Below, piece after piece: positions 1 to 5,617 of a stretch of 5,707 bases of DNA. Both the position numbers and the translations under genes were made by a program. The notes beneath the pieces are model-generated. The model ran no database searches. It was not told where the DNA came from and saw nothing but the letters and a program-made list of their open reading frames with translations. Positions within the stretch are counted from its first letter, which is position 1. Each line of letters begins with the position of its first letter. Source of the DNA: Chloroflexota bacterium (GTDB lineage Bacteria > Chloroflexota > Dehalococcoidia > Tepidiformales > Tepidiformaceae); contig JANXYE010000206.1 of the NCBI GenBank assembly GCA_025350285.1, positions 1 through 5,707 on the forward strand, in the 5' to 3' direction.

Positions 1-962
1 TCGTCCTCTTCCGTCGTGCCGAGAATCTGCGTGACAACGCCGTGGAACTCCTCGTCCCCGTAGCAATCGATCGTGATCCGCGGCCCGGAACGCTGCGGCG
101 TAACCGTCACGCGCGTGCCAAGCGCCCGCCGCAGGCGAGTCTCCATGTCCTTGTACTCCATGTCGCGGTGGGCGGTCTGGGCGCCGGCCGGGGCGGCCCC
201 AGGCCGCGAAGGGGCGTCGGCGGCGAGCGTGCGGCGCACGAAGGCTTCGGTGTCGCGCACGCTCAGACGCTTCTTCACGACGTCCCGCCAGGCGTTCAGA
301 CGGCCGCGCCCTTCTGGCAGGCCGAGCAGCGCCCGCGCGTGCCCTTCGCTGATTTCGCCGTTCGCGACGCTCGACCGGATTTCGTTTTCAAGCGCCAGCA
401 GCCGCAGTGAATTGCCGATGGTCACGCGGCTCTTGCCGACTCGGCGGGCCGTCTCCTCCTGCGTCAGGCCATGCTCGTCCGTCAGCCGCCGGTAGGCCAT
501 CGCTTCTTCGATGGCGTTCAGGTCGGCGCGCTGGATGTTCTCGACAAGGGCGAGTTCGAGCATGTCGTCGTCCGCCGCTGCGCGGAACACGACGGGCACC
601 GTGCGGAAGCCGGCCGCCTTCGCCGCCTGTAGCCGCCGTTCTCCAGCGATGAGCCGGAAGCCGCCTTCCGGGTCGCGGGTGACGATCAGCGGCTGAATGA
701 TCCCGTGTTGCTGGATGGATTCGATCAATTCGCCAAGCTGCACGCCATCGAAGCGGACGCGCGGCTGGTCCGGGTTCGGCGCGATAAGGTCGATGTCGAT
801 CTCTTCGGGACTGCCGCGCCGGCCGGCGGGAGCCGAGGGCGCCGCGGCGAGGGCGGGAACAAGGGGTTCGGCCACCGTCGCAGCGGCCGGTTCGACTACC
901 GTCACCCCGCCGCTGAACAACGCGTCCAGCCCGCGGCCGAGTCCACGTCTTGGTTGAGTCAT
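1..962 (-). CDS. parB: Chromosome partitioning protein ParB/Spo0J (C-terminal end cut by window edge)
   Basis: ParB binds parS sites near the origin, slides along DNA as a CTP-dependent clamp and stimulates the ParA ATPase to segregate origins. I translated 320 residues from the ATG at 960-962. Residues 5-16 (RRGLGRGLDALF) are the classical N-terminal ParA-interacting box. An Ala/Pro-rich linker follows to about 52. The ParB/Srx-type CTP-binding domain contains GERRLQAAKAAG (107-118) and ENIQRADLNAIEEA (141-154). A helix-turn-helix spans LTQEETARRVGKSRVTIGN (166-184), followed by GHARALLGL (207-215). After a second low-complexity linker (about 248-264) the C-terminal dimerisation domain runs to the window edge. 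The reading frame is still open at base 3, but RITIDCYGDEEF (295-306) is near the usual end of the family, so few residues are probably missing. The start is fixed by AGGAGG 7 bases upstream and by the N-terminal box. It follows parA by 61 bases. Confidence 0.96.
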   Translation of the reverse strand, partial: MTQPRRGLGRGLDALFSGGVTVVEPAAATVAEPLVPALAAAPSAPAGRRGSPEEIDIDLIAPNPDQPRVRFDGVQLGELIESIQQHGIIQPLIVTRDPEGGFRLIAGERRLQAAKAAGFRTVPVVFRAAADDDMLELALVENIQRADLNAIEEAMAYRRLTDEHGLTQEETARRVGKSRVTIGNSLRLLALENEIRSSVANGEISEGHARALLGLPEGRGRLNAWRDVVKKRLSVRDTEAFVRRTLAADAPSRPGAAPAGAQTAHRDMEYKDMETRLRRALGTRVTVTPQRSGPRITIDCYGDEEFHGVVTQILGTTEED

Positions 963-969
963 TGCGGTC

Positions 970-975
970 CCTCCT
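970..975 (-). promoter_or_regulatory. Strong Shine-Dalgarno sequence of parB
   Basis: The minus strand reads AGGAGG seven bases before the ATG of parB, a full match to the anti-Shine-Dalgarno core at optimal spacing. It lies in the 61-base gap after the parA stop (963-1023), the only real intercistronic gap inside this gene cluster. parB can therefore recruit ribosomes independently of parA, which would suit a higher ParB than ParA dose. I see no convincing promoter or hairpin in the rest of the gap. Confidence 0.8.
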
Positions 976-1023
976 GGTCACGGTGTTTGGGGCGAAACGG
1001 GCGTATTGGCTCGAAGTCGCGCG

Positions 1024-1797
1024 TCACGGGGAGTTCCCCACGCGCTCCAACAGTTCGTCGGCCAGCGCTTCATAGGCGTTGGCGGCGCGTCCACCCGGGT
1101 CGTAGCGAAAGATCGACTGGCCGTGGCTCGGCGCTTCGCTCAGCCGCACTGAGCGTGGGATCACCGTTGTAAAAACGACCTGTTTGAAGTGCGAACGCAC
1201 CTCATCGACGACCTGCTGCGCGAGCCGCGTGCGGCCATCGAACATGGTCAGTACGAGCCCGAGGATGGTGAGGCCGGGGTTGAGGTTGCGGCGCACGAGT
1301 TCCAGGGTCTCGGTCAGGCGGCTCAGCCCTTCGAGCGCCATGTACTCACACTGCACCGGGATGACGACGTTATCGGCGGCCGTGAGGGCGTTGATCGTGA
1401 GCAGCCCGAGCGACGGCGGACAATCGATAAGGATCAGATCGTAGCTTCCGCGCAGAGCGGACAACGCGTGGACCAGGCGGCGCTCCCGGGCCATGACCGG
1501 GACCAGTTCGACTTCCGCGCCGGCCAGGGCGGGGCTCGATGGGACCACGCTCATCGACTCGGCCGGGAGTTCGACGACGCAGGCGGTGGGCTCCTCGTCC
1601 TCCATCAACATTTCGTAGATGCCCGGTTCACCAGCGTCCACAACCCCCGCCGCCGAACTTGCGTTGGCCTGCGGGTCGAGGTCCACCAGCAGTACGCGCC
1701 GCCCGCGCCGGCCGGCCGCCGCGGCGACGTTCACGACGGTCGTGGTCTTCCCCACGCCGCCTTTCTGGTTCACGAACGTGATGATCCGGGCAGTCAT
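1024..1797 (-). CDS. parA: Chromosome partitioning ATPase ParA/Soj
   Basis: A 257-residue deviant-Walker P-loop ATPase that dimerises on ATP, binds nucleoid DNA non-specifically and is switched off by ParB to move origins. Visible motifs: deviant Walker A KGGVGKTT at 12-19 (signature Lys12, P-loop Lys17), switch I VDLDPQAN at 38-45 with the hydrolysis-linked Asp41, Walker B/switch II LILIDCPPSLG at 121-131, and the conserved PRSVRLSEAPSHGQSI stretch at 214-229. It is the short chromosomal Soj type, lacking the N-terminal helix-turn-helix extension of P1-type plasmid ParA. The frame is open upstream to about 1959, but that extension is arginine-rich out-of-frame readthrough of the kinase gene. 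The ATG at 1795-1797 begins with the usual hydrophobic first strand, has GAGAGG 7 bases upstream, and overlaps the kinase stop as ATGA, indicating translational coupling. parB follows. Confidence 0.97.
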   Translation of the reverse strand: MTARIITFVNQKGGVGKTTTVVNVAAAAGRRGRRVLLVDLDPQANASSAAGVVDAGEPGIYEMLMEDEEPTACVVELPAESMSVVPSSPALAGAEVELVPVMARERRLVHALSALRGSYDLILIDCPPSLGLLTINALTAADNVVIPVQCEYMALEGLSRLTETLELVRRNLNPGLTILGLVLTMFDGRTRLAQQVVDEVRSHFKQVVFTTVIPRSVRLSEAPSHGQSIFRYDPGGRAANAYEALADELLERVGNSP

Positions 1798-2612
1798 GCG
1801 GCGACCTCTCGCAAGCGAGCTTCGATCATCGTCCGCGACGGTATCGCCCCGACCCCGCTGCCCTCGACGGCGAGCGCTCCGGCGGCGGCCGCAAAACGGC
1901 CCGCCTCCCGTTCGTCTCCCGTTTCGATCAGCCGGACGACGAACGCGGCGAGGAAGCAATCACCGGCGCCCGTCGGATCGACTTGCGCCGCCCGAACGGC
2001 CGCGATCGCCCGTCGCCGGCCCGCGCGAAAGAGTTCGGCCCCGTCCGCACCGCGAGTGACGATGACGGCCGGTCCGGATCGTGAAATCTGACAGGCAAAG
2101 CTATCGGCGTGAGGTGTGTCTTCGAAGCTCAGGGCCAGGTAGTCCGCCGCAAGGAACCGCTCCGTCCGTTCGAGCGGGTTGAGCCCGGGTGTTACGGCGC
2201 CGTCAGCCGCGCGGGACCGCAACGCACCCTGGAGAGCGACCGCGAGTAAGCCCGAGGGCCGCCCAATCAGGCGAATCTCGTGAAACGCCGGAGCCAGGAT
2301 TGTTGCGTCGAACGAGCCGCGGAAAGGCGCCGTAAGGTCCAGCGGTTCGCCCTCATCGAGCAGGAGTTGCGTGCGTCCCTCCTGCTGGGCATAGGAGTTC
2401 GCGTAGCGTGGCACGCTCGCCGCCGCTACTTCGAGGACCTGAAGACCGTCGAAAACCGACCGGTCGTAGCCCGGCGTTCCTCGTGTGAGGAGCGCCACCG
2501 AGGCCCCGAGCCGCGCCGCCGCTAGGGCTGTATAAAGAGACGGCCCACCGGGCGCCCACGCGCCGGTGGCTGTCCGGTCTTCCACGACGTTGCCCGCGAC
2601 CAGGATCCTCGT
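1794..2612 (-). CDS. PfkB/ribokinase-family carbohydrate kinase, substrate unknown; apparent ACG start
   Basis: The family transfers phosphate from ATP to a sugar or nucleoside hydroxyl in the cytoplasm. Residues are numbered from the ACG codon at 2610-2612 (272 aa). First strand RILVAGNV is at 2-9, the Gly-rich substrate-side motif GGPSLYTALAAARLG at 22-36, and the ATP-side VTRGADGAELF at 185-195. The PfkB signature DPTGAGDCF lies at 212-220; Asp218 is the expected catalytic base. The familiar Asn of the first PfkB signature is not evident, so substrate cannot be named; plant inositol-kinase-like or nucleoside-kinase-like members are alternatives to a true sugar kinase. The only conventional start, GTG at 2583-2585 (263 aa), would remove the first beta strand and has no clear ribosome site. 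ACG is 6 bases after a perfect AGGAGG. Neighbours are jag 12 bases upstream and parA, overlapping by 4 bases. It is shorter than typical ribokinases (about 300 aa). Family assignment is firm; the start is uncertain. Confidence 0.9.
   Translation of the reverse strand, partial: TRILVAGNVVEDRTATGAWAPGGPSLYTALAAARLGASVALLTRGTPGYDRSVFDGLQVLEVAAASVPRYANSYAQQEGRTQLLLDEGEPLDLTAPFRGSFDATILAPAFHEIRLIGRPSGLLAVALQGALRSRAADGAVTPGLNPLERTERFLAADYLALSFEDTPHADSFACQISRSGPAVIVTRGADGAELFRAGRRRAIAAVRAAQVDPTGAGDCFLAAFVVRLIETGDEREAGRFAAAAGALAVEGSGVGAIPSRTMIEARLREVAA
1805..1810 (-). promoter_or_regulatory. Shine-Dalgarno sequence of parA inside the kinase gene
   Basis: The minus strand reads GAGAGG seven bases before the parA ATG. 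It lies within the last codons of the upstream kinase gene and, with the ATGA overlap, supports the 1797 start rather than the longer in-frame extension. Confidence 0.65.
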
Positions 2613-2618
2613 GGCCGG

Positions 2619-2624
2619 CCTCCT
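2619..2624 (-). promoter_or_regulatory. Perfect Shine-Dalgarno sequence between jag and the kinase gene
   Basis: The minus strand reads TGAAGGAGG, in which the jag stop codon (2625-2627) is followed directly by AGGAGG. Six bases later comes ACG (2610-2612), then codons for RILVAGNV. The conventional GTG lies 33 bases downstream of the AGGAGG, far too distant to use it. The site is therefore the main evidence that kinase translation begins upstream of the GTG, coupled to jag termination. Confidence 0.8.
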
Positions 2625-3668
2625 TCAGGTGCGACTGCTGATCACGACTTTGCGATTCTCGCCTTCGCCGATGCTGTTCGTTTGCAGATCCGGGTCGTCG
2701 CCGAAGGCGACATGCACCAGCCGCCGTTCGGCCGGGGACATCGGTTCGAGCGTGATCGGCGAGCCGGTCTCACGCACCCGGGCAGCCATCCGCTGGGCGA
2801 GCGAAACAATCTGCTCTTCGCGGCGGTGGCGGTAGTGCTCAACGTCGATGGTGACGCCGCCGTCGCCCGGGTAACGCCGGCCGACGATCAGGTTCACCAG
2901 GTACTGGAAGGCGGTGAGGGTGTCGCCACGGCGGCCGATGAGCAGCCCGAGGCCCTCGCCACGAATGTCGATGACGGCCTTAACGCCGCCAACGCCGTCT
3001 CCCGGCGTAAGCGGCTCGCGGATCGTGAGTTCGGCGTCTATCTCCATGATCCGCAGCAGGTCGTCGATGATATGAGCGGCGAAATCGACATCTTCGGCGT
3101 CGATGTCCGGAGCCACGTTCTTCTCTTCGTCGCGGCGCCGGCGTTCCGGCGGCGGCCCAGCGTCCGGGCGGGGAGCGCGTGGGCTCCCGGAGGATGGTCG
3201 CGGGCCCGTTGAACGCGCGGGCCGTGGCGCTGGGGCCGTCGCCTGGGCGTCGTTGGCCGCCCCTGCGCCTCCCGCTCCGCCCGGCTTCAGGAAGTCGTCC
3301 ATCGTGAGCTTGGGCATCGGCTGGTCGAGGCCATCGCGGCCCCTGCTGGAGGTCCCGCTTCGGGGGCCGCGGTCGCCTCCGCGCGGCGGCCGTTCGCTGC
3401 GTTCGCGATTGGCCGGCCGGGGCGCGGCGCTGGACTGCGAGCGCACCGGCCCCGCGTCCGGAGGCTGGGTTTCGGCGGCGGGTGATGCACCGGGCGCGAG
3501 GCGATCGGCGCGGATAGTCCAATCGCGGGCGCCGCGCCCGAACAAACCTCCGCGGCGGCCCTCGTCAAGGACGACGAATTCAACTTCTTCGCGGCTTGCG
3601 CCGAGTTGTTCGAGAGCCCGGTTAAGGGCGTCTTCGACGGTTTTGCCGCTTGCTTCGGCTGATTCCAT
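2625..3668 (-). CDS. jag: RNA-binding protein Jag/KhpB (Jag_N, KH and R3H domains)
   Basis: Jag/KhpB (also EloR/SpoIIIJ-associated protein) is a cytoplasmic RNA-binding protein linked in Gram-positives to control of cell elongation and envelope synthesis. Here it has 347 residues. The Jag_N domain is at 1-52 (ESAEASGKTVEDALNRALE, with GRRGGLFGRGARDW at 37-50). A disordered linker of about 140 residues rich in Arg, Gly, Pro and Ala follows (about 53-192). A type II KH domain lies at about 195-270 with the GxxG loop in LLIGRRGDT (242-250). A C-terminal R3H domain lies at about 275-347, with Arg315-x3-His319 in ERRLVHVAF and the typical ending NSIGEGENRKVVI. The linker makes it longer than compact family members of about 200-250 aa. 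The ATG at 3666-3668 fits the family N-terminus and has GAGGA 6 bases upstream (3675-3679). The frame is open upstream to 3800 but that part is yidC out of frame. It overlaps the yidC end by 47 bases. Confidence 0.95.
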   Translation of the reverse strand: MESAEASGKTVEDALNRALEQLGASREEVEFVVLDEGRRGGLFGRGARDWTIRADRLAPGASPAAETQPPDAGPVRSQSSAAPRPANRERSERPPRGGDRGPRSGTSSRGRDGLDQPMPKLTMDDFLKPGGAGGAGAANDAQATAPAPRPARSTGPRPSSGSPRAPRPDAGPPPERRRRDEEKNVAPDIDAEDVDFAAHIIDDLLRIMEIDAELTIREPLTPGDGVGGVKAVIDIRGEGLGLLIGRRGDTLTAFQYLVNLIVGRRYPGDGGVTIDVEHYRHRREEQIVSLAQRMAARVRETGSPITLEPMSPAERRLVHVAFGDDPDLQTNSIGEGENRKVVISSRT

Positions 3669-4479
3669 TGATGGTCCTCGGTTCTTGAGTAGCGTCGGCG
3701 CGGTCCGCGACCAGGGCAGCCTGCCGGTCGGGCGGGGCCTTGGGCGGGTGCATTTTGACGAGCGCTTGGATTTTGAGCGGCTCGAATCCGTAAACGGCAA
3801 CGTTGAAGGCGATACCGACGATCGAGTTGATCACCCAGTACAGACTAACACCGTTCGGGAAGTTCACCGCAAAGAACGCGAACATCACCGGCATCAGATA
3901 GGCCATCATCTGCTGCTGCTGTTTCGCTCGTGCGTCCGTCGTCGCCGTCACGGTGGACTTGGTTTGGAGCCAGGTCGTGAGCCCGACCAGGATGATCATG
4001 ACGATATGGCTGTTCGCTTTGAGATCGAGCCCGAGAAAGCGGTCGCTGATCGGGATCGCGTGCTGCAGGTAGCTCCACGGGTACAGGTCGTCGCCCAGCC
4101 GCTCAAGCGCTTCCGGCGATTCTGGAAGCACATGCCGAATCGCGTAGAAGAGAGCGATAAGGATAGGGAATTGGAGCAGCATCGGGCCGATACAGCCGAG
4201 CGGGTTCACGCCCGCATCGCGATAGAGACCCATCATTTCCTGCTGGCGGCGTTTCGGGTCGCTGTATTTCTTATTGATCTCGGCGATCCGCGGCTGCATC
4301 GTTTGCATGCCGCGCGTCTGCCGCAGTTGGCGAACGGTAAGTGGCCAGGTCGCCAGCCGGATGACGATCGTAAACGCGATAATCGCCAGACCGAAGCTCC
4401 CGAACAGCGCGTTGTTGAGGAGCACTAAGAAGTTCACCATCGGGTCGAGCAGGACGATGCCGAACACTTCTCCGATCAC
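3622..4479 (-). CDS. yidC: Membrane protein insertase YidC/Oxa1/SpoIIIJ, short form
   Basis: YidC inserts membrane proteins alone or with SecYEG. This 285-residue form has five probable membrane helices: about 28-49 (IIAFTIVIRLATWPL, with the conserved groove Arg41), 95-117, 157-172, 191-206 and 210-230. A basic, coiled-coil-like cytoplasmic hairpin lies at about 50-92. PNGVSLYWVINSI (208-220) is the classic last-helix motif. The basic tail (SRSKRQNRRRRP, 274-285) resembles ribosome-binding tails. The large periplasmic domain of Gram-negative YidC is absent, as in Gram-positive and Chloroflexota types, and there is no lipobox such as that of Bacillus SpoIIIJ. The start is GTG at 4477-4479, sharing GTGA with the stop of the upstream lipoprotein; GGGGG (4487-4491) lies 7 bases upstream. 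The 3' end overlaps jag. The usual upstream rpmH-rnpA-yidD genes are not seen. Confidence 0.96.
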   Translation of the reverse strand: MIGEVFGIVLLDPMVNFLVLLNNALFGSFGLAIIAFTIVIRLATWPLTVRQLRQTRGMQTMQPRIAEINKKYSDPKRRQQEMMGLYRDAGVNPLGCIGPMLLQFPILIALFYAIRHVLPESPEALERLGDDLYPWSYLQHAIPISDRFLGLDLKANSHIVMIILVGLTTWLQTKSTVTATTDARAKQQQQMMAYLMPVMFAFFAVNFPNGVSLYWVINSIVGIAFNVAVYGFEPLKIQALVKMHPPKAPPDRQAALVADRADATQEPRTINGISRSKRQNRRRRP

Positions 4480-5609
4480 GGCTTTGCCCCCACGAAGTTG
4501 AGGAGGGTCGCGGCGCGCGTCTTCGGGTCCGCATCGAAGAGCTTCCCGTCGGTCGTTGCGATGAGCGCCCTGCCGGCGTGCGCGACGAGCCCGGCCCGGA
4601 TGGTCCCGGCGTCGGTCAGGACGACGGTGTTCTGGATTGCCCCTGTCTGCGCGTCGATGAAGGCCACGGACGGCTTGCGGGTGCCCACGACCAACACCCC
4701 ATCAATAAGGACGGGGGTGGCCTTGATTTTGTCGGTGAGCCCCGCAGTCCACTTCGCCGTCATCGGACTGACCGTTATGTCGACTGCATAGACCTTTCCG
4801 GAGAAGTCGCCGAAGTAGGCAACGCCATCGCGGAAGGCCGGGCGACCCCACACCCATTCGTCGGTCGCGAAACCGGGGCCGATAGCCTTGCCATCCGCCG
4901 TGGAGACGATGAAAACCTGCTTGTTGAGCGCCGGGACGAAGAGACGTCCGTCATCCAGGAGTGCCAGATCCGGGATAGCGCCATCGACTTTGAACGGTTC
5001 GGGCCAGGCCATCGAACCGTCGGCCTGCTGGAGCGCGTAAATCGCGCCGCCCATCGTCGCCACGAACACTTTGCCGCCGCTCACGACGGGAGCCGCCCAG
5101 ATAGCGGCCGGGAGCTTCACGCCGCCGCTCGGCCATCCGGGGGCGGGCGCGCCGTTGGAGGTCGCGAACGCGTGCAACCGGCCGTCCGTGGTCCCCACGA
5201 AAACGCGGTCGCCGGAGACCACGGGCTCGCCCACGATTCCGCCGCTGACGATATTGGGACCGCCCCAGCGGAGGGCGCCGTCGCTGGCGGAGACCGAGTA
5301 AAGGCGGCCGTTCCAGGATCCGAAGTAGAGCGCGTCTCCGGCGAGCGAGATCCCATAGGATGCCTTGAAGCCGGCGTCCTTCTGGTCCGGGCGGGTCTTA
5401 TCGGGGAACTGCCAGGCTTTGATCACGGAGCCATCGGCGCCGAGGGTGACCCCGGCGAGGCGGTCTGAGGCGGGGAAGAAGTAGGTGCGATCGCCGTTGA
5501 GGCCGGGCGTGGCCCAGCCTTCGGGGTTTTTTACGCCGCCGCAGGCAACCAGGAGGAGCGAGAGGACACAGACGAGCAGGCCCGTGTTCCGGGCCGAGGG
5601 GGACTTCAC
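4476..5609 (-). CDS. Beta-propeller (PQQ/BamB-like repeat) lipoprotein
   Basis: A 377-residue exported lipoprotein. The n-region is basic (Lys2, Arg7), the hydrophobic core is LLVCVLSLLLVA, and the lipobox LVAC gives an acylated Cys23. The rest is a run of PQQ-type repeats of the form xxFVGTxDGRLYAxxxxDGxxxW. I count eight: starting near 42, 93, 135, 180, 222, 263, 305 and 348; the clearest are ALYFGSWNGRLYSVSASDG (93-111), RVFVGTTDGRLHAFATSNG (135-153) and KVFVATMGGAIYALQQADG (180-198). Eight blades match BamB and PQQ dehydrogenase folds. No dehydrogenase cofactor or catalytic motif was recognised, so a scaffold or protein-binding role outside the membrane is more likely than an enzyme. The GTG at 5607-5609 is the only ATG/GTG/TTG start in frame after the upstream in-frame stop at about 5673-5675, but it lacks a properly spaced ribosome site. 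Its stop overlaps the yidC start by 4 bases. I infer a link to YidC function; no gene name is justified. Confidence 0.9.
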   Translation of the reverse strand: MKSPSARNTGLLVCVLSLLLVACGGVKNPEGWATPGLNGDRTYFFPASDRLAGVTLGADGSVIKAWQFPDKTRPDQKDAGFKASYGISLAGDALYFGSWNGRLYSVSASDGALRWGGPNIVSGGIVGEPVVSGDRVFVGTTDGRLHAFATSNGAPAPGWPSGGVKLPAAIWAAPVVSGGKVFVATMGGAIYALQQADGSMAWPEPFKVDGAIPDLALLDDGRLFVPALNKQVFIVSTADGKAIGPGFATDEWVWGRPAFRDGVAYFGDFSGKVYAVDITVSPMTAKWTAGLTDKIKATPVLIDGVLVVGTRKPSVAFIDAQTGAIQNTVVLTDAGTIRAGLVAHAGRALIATTDGKLFDADPKTRAATLLNFVGAKP

Positions 5610-5617
5610 CTGTTCAT
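5606..5617 (-). other. Three-codon upstream reading frame overlapping the lipoprotein start
   Basis: The minus strand reads ATGAACAGGTGA: ATG, two sense codons and TGA, whose last bases share GTGA with the lipoprotein GTG start. GGTGG lies seven bases before this ATG (5625-5629), a moderate Shine-Dalgarno match at good spacing, whereas the GTG itself has none at normal distance. A ribosome could begin at ATG, stop at once and re-initiate on GTG. The alternative is chance, or a sequence error hiding an ATG start in frame. Confidence 0.3.

Noticed and set aside
388..981. Minus-strand 197-codon frame overlapping parB
   Set aside because: It is Arg-rich out-of-frame reading of parB; the parB frame from 962 contains every family motif in order.
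1798..1959. N-terminal extension of ParA by 54 residues
   Set aside because: The extension is Arg-rich, is out-of-frame kinase sequence and resembles no plasmid-type ParA DNA-binding domain. The ATG at 1797 has a ribosome site and an ATGA overlap.
1189..2091. Long plus-strand open frame antisense to parA and the kinase
   Set aside because: It mirrors two firmly identified minus-strand genes, its protein is His/Arg/Asp-rich without domains, and such shadow frames are expected in GC-rich DNA.
3669..3800. N-terminal extension of Jag by 44 residues
   Set aside because: This stretch is the yidC 3' end read out of frame; Jag_N begins canonically at the ATG at 3668.
3103..4428. 441-codon plus-strand open frame antisense to jag and yidC
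   Set aside because: It shows no recognisable motif, is Arg-rich, and lies wholly opposite two certain genes; it follows from their codon bias.
4578..5468. Plus-strand open frame of about 296 codons opposite the lipoprotein
   Set aside because: The composition follows the antisense of the propeller repeats, and there is no domain or plausible start context.
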